Of a DNA stretch of 27,746 nucleotides, positions 1-11,600 are shown piece after piece (position 1 is the stretch's first letter; every line of letters starts with the position of its first letter). The notes under the pieces were generated by a model. That model ran no database searches, was not told where the DNA came from, and saw only the letters and a program-made list of their open reading frames with translations. The DNA comes from Eggerthellaceae bacterium (GTDB lineage: Bacteria > Actinomycetota > Coriobacteriia > Coriobacteriales > Eggerthellaceae), in contig DMNP01000188.1 in NCBI GenBank assembly GCA_003452695.1, forward strand, positions 1-27,746, read 5' to 3'. The position numbers and the translations under genes are program-made.

Positions 1-2679
1 TTGCCGTCTTGGTTGCCGGCGTCCTCCCAGACCTTGGTGACCGGGATCTCGAGGTACTCCTGCGCAATGGTGTTCGTGATGGTGCCGCCGTTCGGCGCGC
101 CGTCGGTTGCGTTTTCGCCCTGCGCATTTGCATAAACGGGCGCATTGTAGCCATCGACCCGCTCCTCGGTTACCCAATAGGTGTAGGTCTTGGCATCCGC
201 CATCATGGGCAAGTCGGCGAAGGTGTAGACGCTGCCGTTCCAGCTCGGTGCAAGGTTCTTGCTGCTGTCGGACGGATCCTTCACAACCTCGTCGGCCCCG
301 CCTTCAAGCGAGCGGTGCAAGGTCAGGCTCAGCACGGACGCGTTGTCGTGCGCCTTGCCACCGTCGACCCACACCTTGGTTCCGGTGAAGTTGGTGATGC
401 CGGGCGTGTGCTCGTTCGTGAGCTCGATGGTGCCCTTTGCCTCGGTTTCGCCGATTTCGACATCGAGGGTTGCCGTGGTCACGATATCCGCTGCAAGCGT
501 GTAGTTCGCAATGACACCCTCGTCCACGCTGTAGGTGATTTCGGATCCATCCCCGTGCATGACGGGCAGGTTCTTGTACACCACCGTGAGCAGCGTCGTG
601 TCGGTGGCGTCGGTCACCGTCTTGGTAACAGCGCCCTCCGCCGGCGTCGCGCTCTCGTCGACGGCCACCGCTTTGCCATCCGCATAGAGCTTCAGGTTGT
701 TCTTGAATTCTGCGATGGCGGCGGCGCGCAGGCCGTCCTGGTCGTCTGCGTCGCTCCAGGCCTTGGTCACAGTCAGCGTGCCGGTGATCTGCGTGTTGGT
801 AACCGTCGCGTTGTTGGCAGCTGCCTCGACGTTCCAGCCAATCGATTCTTTCGGCTCCCAGCCTTCCGTCGGGTCCGTGCTCGGATTTACCGTAGCCAGG
901 TATCCGGTCGGGACGCTTTCCTTCCAGTAGTAGGTGTAGGCGCGCGACACCTTGCCGTCGGCAGTGTCTACCACCGTGTTCTTCGGCAAATTGTCGTACT
1001 CCAGCTTCCAGGTGTTGGCGTTGGTTGCGTCATCCGCCGACATCATATGCTTGATGGCGTAGCCGTTGGCGTCGACGCTAACCTTCTCGTAAACCGCGCC
1101 ATCGGCGCCCTGGTAGGCACGCCAGAGCTCCATAGTAAGGGTGGCCGGACGATTGCCGAAGGTATCGTTGTTGTCAGCCCAAACCTTGGTAATGGCAGCG
1201 CGCGTGGTTTCGGGCGTGTAGGTGTTGGTGATGGTGTAGCCATCAACCTGGTTGCCGGCGATAACGGGAGCGTTTGAGTACTTGCCCTCGGCGCCGGGCT
1301 CGGCGAAAGCATCACCTGTCGTGGTTTCCTCCACCGTGTAGAGCACCGTCTTGCCGTTCCTGGTGGCAGGCAGGTTGGTGAATGCGGCGGTCCAAGCGGT
1401 GGTCTCCTGGGTCTTGATGGTTTCGCCGCTGGGCTCGTCGTCAACTCTGCCGTCAAGCGACATCGTCGCGACGGCCGTGCCGTTCTTCGCGTAGGCCGCG
1501 CCGCCCTGGGCATTGGCATCCCAGACGTACTCGTAGAGCTTGAACTCCACGGAGGTCGGGCGCTTGCCGTCGACGTTGCTGCCGTCGTCCCACACCTTGG
1601 TAGCCGTGACCTGGGTGGTCTCGGGCGTGAGCGCATTCTTGGCGTCAATCGTCTGAGCACCCGTGGTGCCGTCGAGCTGAGCGGTGTTGCCCGTTGCGGT
1701 GTAGTTTTCAGCGGCGCCCGTCTTGTACGTGGTGGTGTAGCCGGCTACGGCTTCCTCCTCCACCACATAGGTGATCTTGTTGCCCGAAGCGTCGTAGACA
1801 GGCAGGTTCTCCCAGGTAGCACCCGTGGCCTCCGCGCCCTTCGCAATCGCCTTCTTCTCGGTGGCAACCGGGACGTTCGCACCGTCTACCTGCTTGTACA
1901 GATGGAAGGTCACGCTGTCCGGGCGCAGGCCCTCGGCGTTGTTGGCGTCGTCCCAGGTCTTGATGACCTTGATGGTGTCGGTCTTTGAGGAAACGTTGGT
2001 GATGGTGCCGCCGTTGTACGCCTTGTCGGTTGCCGAGCCGACCATCTGGGTGGCCGGCCTGCTGGTCGGGTTCGTATAGGTGGTGGTGTAGTTGTCAACC
2101 GGATCCTCTGTTACCCAGTAGGTGTACTCGTAGCCTTCGGCGTCATACTTCGGCAAATTGGTGAAGGTGTAAGTGCTGTCAGACCATGTTGCAGCGGCAA
2201 CGGTCGTGCCGTCCGTATTCTTGATGGTTTCACCGGATTCTTCAGCCGCACCCGACTTCGCAATCTGGCGGTGGAGGACCAGCCTCAGGTTCGCATTCAC
2301 GTGCTCGTTATCCTCGCCGCCGACCCAGACCTTGGTGCCGGAAATGCCCGTGGTGCCAGTAATGGTATTGGTGATGGTGCCGCCGCTCGTGATGCCGTCA
2401 GCAGCATTGCCCGCTGTGTGAGTCTGTGAGCTGTAGGCAGGTGCTTCGTAGCCGGCCACCTGCTCCTCCTGGATCCAGTAGGTAGATCCATTGTCGGCAA
2501 GACCGCGAATAGTGAAGGTGTTGCCGGCCCAGTCGACATGGTAGTCGGTACCCTCGGTGAGCTTCGTGTCCACGCCGTCCTTGCTGGCCCAGACCGTCAG
2601 CTTGACTTCGGCCGCGTTGTCGTGCGTCTTGCCGCCATCAACCCAGACCTTGGTACCAGAAATGCTTGTTACACGATAG
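1..2679 (-). other. Cna-B array B37-B44 (B44 cut by the window edge)
   Basis: Eight units with Lys at about 7708, 7814, 7938, 8059, 8196, 8337, 8466 and 8580. Openings are TKVWVDGGKTHDN, TKVWVGGEDNEHVN, IKTWDDANNAEGLRP, TKVWDDGSNVDGKRP, TKVWADNNDTFGNRP, TKAWSDADDQDG, TKVWVDGGKAHDN and TKVWEDAGNQDG. The array is still running at the left edge, so more domains, and any cell-wall sorting signal, lie outside. Confidence 0.85.
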
Positions 2680-5600
2680 GTGTAGTTGACCACACCGCCA
2701 TTGCTGATGGTCGAGGTAGCAGGCTGCTTGTAGCCAACCGTGTAGCCGTCAGGTGCCGTGGTTTCGACGATGCGGTACTCTATCGGGTTGCCATTGCCGT
2801 CGTACACCGGGAACTGACCGTCGTTGTCACCCATGAACTTGGCAGACCAGTTGTTGTCGCCATCGCTCGGCTGGAGGGTGACGGTGATAGGCTGGCCTGC
2901 CCCGTCGCGCACGTCGGAGGTGGTCACGGTAACCTGATCGGCCACGTCGTCGTAGGTCTTGCCGTCCGCTGTCAACGCCTCGTCGAGCGCCTTGCGCGTC
3001 GGATAGTCGGTGCCGTTGTAGGTGTACTTGTCCACCTTCTGCAGCTTGACCTGGACGCTGTCGGGCCTGCGTTCGATGGTGCTGGTCGGCGCATCGTATT
3101 CGTCGCCGGTCCACGTGGCGCGCGCGAAGATCTCCTTCGTGGTTTGCTTGGTGGTGTTGTTGAACGAAAGCGTGCCAAGCGGTTGGGGCTCGCCTTCGCC
3201 TTCACCAGGATTGGTAGTGGCGCTCCACGCAACCTTCAGGCCGTCTGCGGTTTCGCTGACCGTGGCCGTCACGATGTAGGTCGTGCCGTCGTAGGTCTCG
3301 ATGCTGCCATCGCTGCCTTCAACCTCGCTCAGCGTGAAGGTGTAAGTACCCGGACGCTCGAAGTTGAAGTTGCCGAAGTGGACAGAAGCCGAATCACCAT
3401 CGGCGGGAGTTGCGTCGTTCGTCACAACCTGTTCGGTCGGGGTCACCACTGCGCCTTTGGGTTTACTGTCGAGCACCATCTTGAACTCGAACTCGCCCTC
3501 GGCAGGAGTACGACCGCGGTTATCGGAATCGGTGATCGACTTGTAAATCAGGATGTTGCTGCCTGTGGCAGAACCGCGATCGGTCGGGCTGGAAGGCACG
3601 CCGACGTAGGTGTTGGTGATGGTGCCTGCGTTGTAGGCCGCATCGGTCTTACTCGCGTTGTCGCCCGTGTTGCTGTACTTGGTCGTGTACAGATCAACCG
3701 GCTGCTCAGTCACCCAGTAGTTGTAGGTGTTGCCATTCGCATCCTCAACGGGCAGGAACGGAATCGAGTAGATGTAACCGTCATCGGTCTTATCCCAGAC
3801 CACCGAGACGTTCTTCTCCTCGCTGGGCTGGCCCACAGGCTGACCCTGAGCGTCGCATGCCTGCCAGTGTAGGTCGAGCTTAATCTCGGAGGCATAGTCG
3901 TGCACGGTGCCCTCGGGGTCGCCCGCCCATTCCTTCATGCCGCCAATCTGAGTGACCTTGTACTTGTTCACGATGGTGTTGAAGGGCAGCGTGAACTGCT
4001 CGTAGTTGCCGGGCGTGGTGGGTTCGGTAACCGTGTAGGTCACTGCCTTGCCGTTGTAGTACTTGGGCAGGTCGGTCTCGGTCTTCACCCAAGTGTCGTC
4101 GCCCTCGGAGGCCTCGTCAATCTCGGTGCCGTCGAGCGTGACGGTCTTGGTGTTAGTGGCCGCCGTGCCCGTGCCAAAGACGTTCGCCGGCTCGGTACTG
4201 CCAGCTTCTGCGCCCGCAACGGTTGCGGTAATGGTGAAGTCCACGCTCTCCGGGCGCTCAGGCGCGCCGATCATTGAGATGAGCAGGCTGCTGTCGTCGC
4301 GCAGGACACTATCGGCCCAGACCTTACGCATGGTCACGTCCACGAGCTCGCCTGCCGTGGTGTTCACGAACTCGGCGGTCTTTGTCTCGTCGACATCGGC
4401 TGTCGCGGTATCGTCGGTAATAGGCGTGTCATCCTTGGCCGTAACGGCCCAGGTGACAGTCATGCTGCCGTCCTTCTTATCGCCCACCGTAGCGACCACG
4501 GTGTAGACGGCACCGTCGTAGTTTGCGATGTCGGTAGCCTCGCTGTTGCCTTCAAGCTCCTTCATAGTGAAGGTGTAGGTGCCCGCCTTGTCGAAGCGGA
4601 TGTTCGGGAAGCTCACCTTGCCATTAGCGTCGTTGGTAGCAAGGACCGTATCGGCCACGAGCTTGGAGCCCTCGGGCACAGAGAACTTACTCAGCTCGAA
4701 GAGGAACTCGTTTGCAAGCGGCGCACGCGTGCCGTCGTTGGCGGAGTCGTCAATGCGCTTGGTCACGCTGATGTGGCCCTCGCCCTCAGCCGTCGGGCTA
4801 TCGACGGTCGCGTTCGGGTCGTAGGTGTTCTCAAACTTGACGCTTGCAAGTTCGGGCGACCAGGTCACCTCGAGGTGCTCGGGCACCGCTGCGGCAGACT
4901 CATCCACGTCCGTGGTGGCCGGATTGTCTTCCATAGCTGCGGTAGCTGCCACGTAGGTCAGCGTAGCCGTGAGCTCCTTGGGGTTGGTGTCGTAGATAAC
5001 ACCGGAGAGCGGCGTGCCGGGAACCGTCTCGTACGCGAGGTACTTGAACTCGCGCGAGGCGGCGTACGTGCCATCGAGCTTCTTGAGGTCGTCCAGCGTA
5101 AAGGTGAGCTTGGAGAACTTCACCGTACCCGTTGCCTTCTTTGTGGTGGCGTCCATCGTGCCGGCGGTGTTATTGGCCGAGATCTTCGTGTCGTTTGCAT
5201 CGAAGCCGGTCTCGGAGTTGTCCACCGGACCGCCGAAGAGTACAAAGTCGAACTCGTTTTCGGCCAGGTCGCGGCCGGTGAGTTCCTTGGTCAGCTCGGG
5301 CTCTACCTCTGTCTTGAGGTCATCGAAGTAGTTGGTGAACGTGGCCTCGGTAGCCTCAGTGTCATCGATGGACCAGGTAACCTCCCACTTACCGTCGTTG
5401 TTTGCATCTGTAATCTCAGCAACGAGCGTATAGGTAGTGGTGTCGTAGGTAACACCCCATGCCTCATCGTTCTTCTCGGCCAAAGTGAACTTGTAGGTGC
5501 CCAGCTTGGTGAAGGCAACCTCACCAATCATCACATCGCCAGAGTCGGTGCGCTTACCAGTAGCGGTGAGCTCACTTGCGGTCACACCTTCTGGAGCCTC

Positions 5601-8600
5601 AGTACCGGTGAGCGTGAAGTTGAACTCCTCGCCAATCTGCACCGGCGTGGTGGTGTCCTTCTCATAGAAGTTCTTGGTCACGGTCAGCTGATTCTCGTCG
5701 GTGGGACTCGAGCTCAGCGCGCCGTAGGTGTTGGTGATGGTGCCGTTCACAATGCCAGCGGCGGTGTCGGCGTAACTGGTGGCGTAGCCGGCAATAGGCG
5801 TTTCGGTCACCTTGTAGGTGTACTCGTAGCCTTCCGCGTCGTACTTGTTAAGCTGCGCGTCGATGGTTGCCGTATCGTCGTTGGGGTCGACCGCCTTGAA
5901 GGTGTAGGCGTTATCCTCCCACGCCACCTTAAGCACCTTGTCGTTGTCGTCCTTTTCCAGCTCTTGCTCAGTCGAGCCGCTCTTTGTGCTCGTGCGCGTA
6001 AGCGTTAGCTTGACCTCGCTGGCATTGTTATGCGTAGTGCCTTCCGGATCGTTAACCCAGGTCTTGGTGCCGGAGACGGTCAGGTTCTCCTGGGCAATCG
6101 TGTTGGTGATGGCGTTGTTCTCGCCATAGGAGGCGGTGTAGCCATTAGGCACCTGCTCGGTCACCTGGAACTTGTACTCGGTCAGCGTGCTTGCATTGGA
6201 ACCACCATTAGCGTACTTCTGCAGGCCCTTGACGGTGTACTGCGCGTCGTTCACGCCGGACCAATCTACGTGGTAGTCGGTGCCCGCAGCGAGAGTCTCT
6301 GCGGTATCCCAATTGGGCTCAGCATCAGCGCTGCGCTTTACAACGAGAGTGACCTCGGAACTGTTGTTGTGATCCTTGCCACCGTCGACCCAGGTCTTGG
6401 TGCCAGTCACGCTGGTCTGCTGGAAAGTGTTGGTGATGAGCGATGTGCCAAGCACTTTGATCGGGCCAGTGGAAACGTAGCCAGCAGGCACGTTCGGTTC
6501 AACCACCTGGTAGCTGATCTCCTTGCCAAAGGCATCGTAGGCATCCAGGTCGGTAAACTCGTAGGCCCAGTTGTCAGTCGCATTGAGCGTGGCAGTCTTG
6601 CCCTCAACATCGGTCCAGGCGCCGCCTTCGATCTTGGACTGCAGCTGTACGGTCACTTCTTTCGGGCGTGCCTTGGAGACGGTGCCGTCTATGTCGGTGT
6701 CGCCCACCCAGACCTTGCGCACAGGAGCCGTGGTCTTGGCCTTGGCCGTCTTGTTGGTAAAGGTGACGGTCTTAGCGGTGTTGTTCACGCCCAGGCCCTC
6801 GCCCTCGGCAGCGGCCCAGGTGACTTCGAAGTGATCGACGGACTCGTCGATGTCGTCGGTGTCGGGATTGTCCTCCGCAACCGCTTTGACATACTCAACC
6901 GTCGCGGTCAGCGTACGCTCGGCCGTGTCGTACGTGGCAATCGTGGCGTCCTGGCCGGCAAGTTCCTTCATCTTAAAGGTGTAGGTGCCCGCCTCGCCGA
7001 ACGGAATTGCCGAGAAGTTGAACGTACCGTCGGCCTTGTTGGTGGCCAGCATGTCGACATCGACCTCTTCTCCTTCGGCGTTCTTGGTCTTGCCCGTTAG
7101 CTGGAAGACGAACTCGTTGGCCTTAGGCGTGCGGCCCTTGCCGTTCACGTCGTCGATGGCCTTGATGCCGCTGTACGGCGCGCTGGTGACGGCATCCGTG
7201 TCGTAGCTGTTTGTGAACTTCACGTCGGCGTCTGCCAGCGTGTCCTTCCAAGTGGAGCCGCCATCGACGGACCACTGGACCTTGAGGCCTTCGGGCGTGG
7301 CGCCTTCGGCCGGCACGTAGGTAAGCTTAGCCTTCACGTACTTCGATGCGGGATCGTAGACCACGCCGTCAGCCGCACCAGGCTCCTCGTAGACCACATA
7401 TTCGTAAATGCGCTCTGCAGCATATTCGCCGTTGAGCTGCTTCAGGTCGTCGAGCGTGTAAACCAGCTTGTCGGTGAACTCAACGACCTTCGTGGCTGTG
7501 CCGTTGTCCATGGCCACTGCTGCATCGCCCGTGTTGGCCTGAATCTTCTTCTCGGTGTCGAGGCCGGTCGTAGCGTTGTCCACCGGGCCACCGAAGAGCA
7601 CGAAGTTGAACTTGTAGGTGCTGTCGATTGCGTGGCCCGTGAGTTCCTTGGTCAGCTTGACCTCTTCCTCGATCTTGAGGTTGCGGTACTCGTTGACGAA
7701 CTCGGCCTTCTTCTCGTTGTCGCGGCTCACGGCAGTCCAGGTGTTGCCGCCGTCGGTGGACTTCTTGACCACCGTCCAGGCAACTTCCCACTCACCGTCG
7801 GCGCCGGGGTTGCCGTCGGCATCCGTCTGGTCGGTCACAGTGGCCAGCAGGACGTACTTCGTGGTGTCGTAGGTCACACCGCGCTGCGCGCCCTTGGTCT
7901 CGGCCAGCTCGAATGCGTAACTGCCCAGCTCGGAGAAGGCCACCGCCGGCATGCTCACCGCATCGGTGGTGTCGGTGCAGGTGCCGCTTACGGTTGCGAT
8001 GCTCGAAGCATCCTTTGTGCTGCCGCTCTCGGCGTAGCCGGCTTCCTTACCCGTCAGTGTGAAGGCAAAGCTGTCGCCCTTGTTCTCGATCGTCTTGTTG
8101 CCATAGACCTTCTCGACGCTTTCGTCGTTGTAGGTCTTGGACAGCGTAATCTGGCCCTCATCCGTCGGGCTGGAGGTCGTGGCGCCGTAGGCGTTGGTCA
8201 CTTCGAGCGGATCATCGGTGCCATACGTGGTAGCGTAACCCTCAATGGGCTTCTCGGTTACGGCGTAGGTGTACTCAGCGCCCTCCTTGTTCTTGTAGAG
8301 ATACGGCGTATCGCCAAGGACGAAGTAATCCATGACGCCGGCGATAGCTTTCTGCTCATCGGTCAGGCTGTCGTAGACCTCCTTGGCCGTGCCGTCCATG
8401 GGAATGTTGTCGGGCCATACGCCGCCAGCCGCCAGGATGGTATTGATGACGTTAATCGGAGCGTTTTCGGGAACAAGACCCTCTGCCCAATCGACCGTAT
8501 CGGAGTTCGAGCGCTTGAAGGTGTAGTTCGCTCCATTCCATGTGACTTCGATGTCGTAGCCTTTGTCATCCTTGGTCACCGTCTCGTAGTTCGTGCCATC

Positions 8601-11600
8601 GGTGGTGCGCTTGAGCGTGAGCTTGACCTGCGCGGGATTGTCGGTGTCCGTGTACTCGCCGCCAACCCAGGTCTTCTGACCCTCGGGCACTACCGTTTCG
8701 GGCGTATGCGTGTTCTTGAGGTTGATGGTCGCAACATCCTTGTTGATGCCCATGGACTCATCTACATCCTCGTAGCTGAACTCAACCGAATTACCTTCGA
8801 CGTCGATCTTGGGATCATCGGTATGCTCGTCGATCAAAGTGTAGGTAGTGGTGTAGCCATCAACGGCCTTCTCCTCCACCTTGTAGGTGATAAGCTGGTC
8901 GTTCTCGTAGCCAGGCAGGCCTTGCCACTTCTTGATGTCGAAGCCCATCTCGGAAGTGCCATTGGCGCCAACGGGCACCGTTTCAATCAGCGTCCACTCG
9001 CCATCGCCTACCTTCTTATACAGCGATGCGGTGGTAGCGGTACGGATGCCATCGCGATTCTCGCCATCCACCCATTGCTTGCCCAGGTTGATATCGAAGG
9101 TCTTCAGGCTGTTGGTGATAGTACCGCCATCATAGGCGCCGTCGTACTCGGTGGGCACCGTCTTCTTGGCGTAGACCTGATAGAGGTAATCCTCTTCCTC
9201 GGGCCACGTGCTCGGGTGCTCCTGGTAGGCCACATACTCACCGTCGACCAGACGGTAGAAGTCGGGCCTGGGCTCGCCAGCGGCTTCAGCTTCTTGCGTC
9301 ATGCGCTTGGCATCGGCAACCCATACCAGGTAGTACACATCGGTGGTCTCGCCAGCCTTGGTGTATACCGGCTCGGCGTAGTTGTCCACACGAGCCTCGG
9401 TCACCCAGTAAGTGAAGGTGTTTCCGCTGGTATCCTGTACCGGCAAGCCAACTACCTCATACTTGCCGGCCTCGGTGGTGCTCCACACGATGTTCGGGTT
9501 GGAAACCGTACCCGGCTCCCCTACCGTAGCACCAGAAGCATCGTACTTCTGGTAATGCACGGTCAACTGTACCTCGGTGGGATTATTGTGCTTGAGGCCG
9601 CCGTCGTTCCACACCTTGGTGCCCTCGATCTTGGTGACCTCGTAGGTGTTCACCAGCGCGAGGATACCACCAACGGTAAGCTTGCTCTTCACGTAACCGG
9701 GAACAGCCGTCTCATCGACTTTGTAGCTGATTGCCGTGCCCTGGTCGTCATAGATGGGCACCTTGGTGAAGGTGATGTCCTGTGCGGTGTTGCTGCTAGA
9801 GGTAACCGTCTTAGTGAGATCGGCACCAGCGGCATCGGGCATCACGTCGGTGCCATCGGTCAGGCTCACCGTGATGTTCGCGGGACGCTCGGCATCCACG
9901 ATATCGGCAAGCTGCTTATCCTCCAGCACCTTGTCCACCCAAATCTTACGGACCGTGATGTCGGTGAGCACCTGCTTGTTGGTGATGGTGCCATTCTCGG
10001 CAGCCGTTGCAGCTCCGTCGATCTTATAGTAGGAACCATCCGGAAGCGCCTCGGTCACAGAGTACTTGATCTCAGTGGATGTTCCTTCATAGAACTTCGT
10101 GAGGTTGCTCCAGGTGATGTTGCACTTGTTGTCGTCTTCCACTGTAACCACCGGAGTTACTCCTGTGATAGTCTCGTCGCGGTCGTTCTTCAACGTCAGA
10201 TAGCTGAGGAACTCTGCCGTGGTCGGACGCTTGCCGTCCTTGTTGTTGGAGTCGTTCCACACCTTAGTAATGGAGACGCTCTTGGTGCCGGGCACGTGCT
10301 TGTTGGTCAGCGCCAGCTCACCGCTCCACTCGCGTGTAGAAGTGTTCTGGCTAAGCTCCACCTTGTCGGCAGGCACGGTAAGCTCGTAGCCGGCAATGGC
10401 GTCCTCGGTTGCCGTGTAGCTGATCTTCTTGCTCAGGGCATCGAAGATAGGCACGTTAGCAAAGGTGACGGTGTAGGTGTTGCCGTCCGCAGTGGCCGTG
10501 GGGGTACCCAGGCTGCTGGTTACGTCCGCACCGTTGGCGATGATGTTCACCGCGGCTGCGTATGCTTCCTTGGTCGGGCGCACATTGTCGTGATTGTTGT
10601 TGTCGTCCCAGGTCTTGGTGATGACCAGCTTGCCGGTGCGCATGGTGTTGGTGATGGCTGCAGTGCCCTTGTCGGCATCCTCGCCGGTGCCCCAGCTTAC
10701 CGTGGCGGTGCGGTTGCCCGTACCGGTGCCGTTGGGCGCGTAGCCCAACATGTCCTCTTCTTCGACCGTGTAAGCAATCGCCTGACCCGTGTTGCCGACC
10801 GAAGCGTTCTTGGGCAGGTCGGTCCAATTGAAGGTATATGTGCCGTCGCCGTTGTCGGTCTTGGTGAGCTTGGCTACGTTGGGTGTGGTCACATCCGCAC
10901 CATTGGCCTTCAGGTGTACCAGGTTATCGAACTGGTTGAGCGTCAGGCGGGTGCCCAGAGCGTTGTTATTGTCGCTCCAGGTCTTGGTGTAGGTGATGTC
11001 CACCGTGTCCTGAGCGCGCGTGTTGGTGATGGTGAAGCCCTTGTTCTGGTCGCCCGTCTCGGAGACTTGCTCGTAGCCGTTTCCGACCTGCTCTTCCAGC
11101 ACGTAGTAGGTGATAGGCGTGCTTGTGCCGTTCACCAGCTCGTTGGCGGGCAGGTTGCTAAAGGTGTGCTTCCAAGCCTCGCCCTTCACATCTTCCTCGC
11201 GCTCGACGAAGGTCCAGTCGCCACTTGTGTAGCCGTCGGGCGGCGTGGAGCCGTCTGTGGGCGACTCGGGCTTTTCGGGATTCGGATTGGCCTTAGTCGT
11301 CTTGTAGAGGTCCATCCAAATGCTCGTGGGTCGCTTGCCGTCCACGTTGTTGTCGTCGAGCCAGACCTTCTTGACCTCGACCTGGGTCGTCTCTGCCGCA
11401 CGTGCGTTCTTCAGGCCCACGTTGTACGGGTCGTCAGTCGTGTACGGAGTAACAACGGTCTCTACCACGCGATGCAGCGTGATGCCCGTTGCCGTATTCC
11501 TGTAGTCGCTTGCCGTGTCGCTGCTAATCGCACCAAGCAGGTAGGTGGTGGTGTAGCCCGCCACTGCTTCTTCCTCGATGGAGTAGCTGATCAGCTTGCC

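Noticed and set aside
1..60. C-terminal LPxTG sorting signal near the left edge
   Set aside because: The frame is still in the opening strand of a Cna-B domain (TKVWEDAGNQDG) at the edge, so the C-terminus is not in the window.
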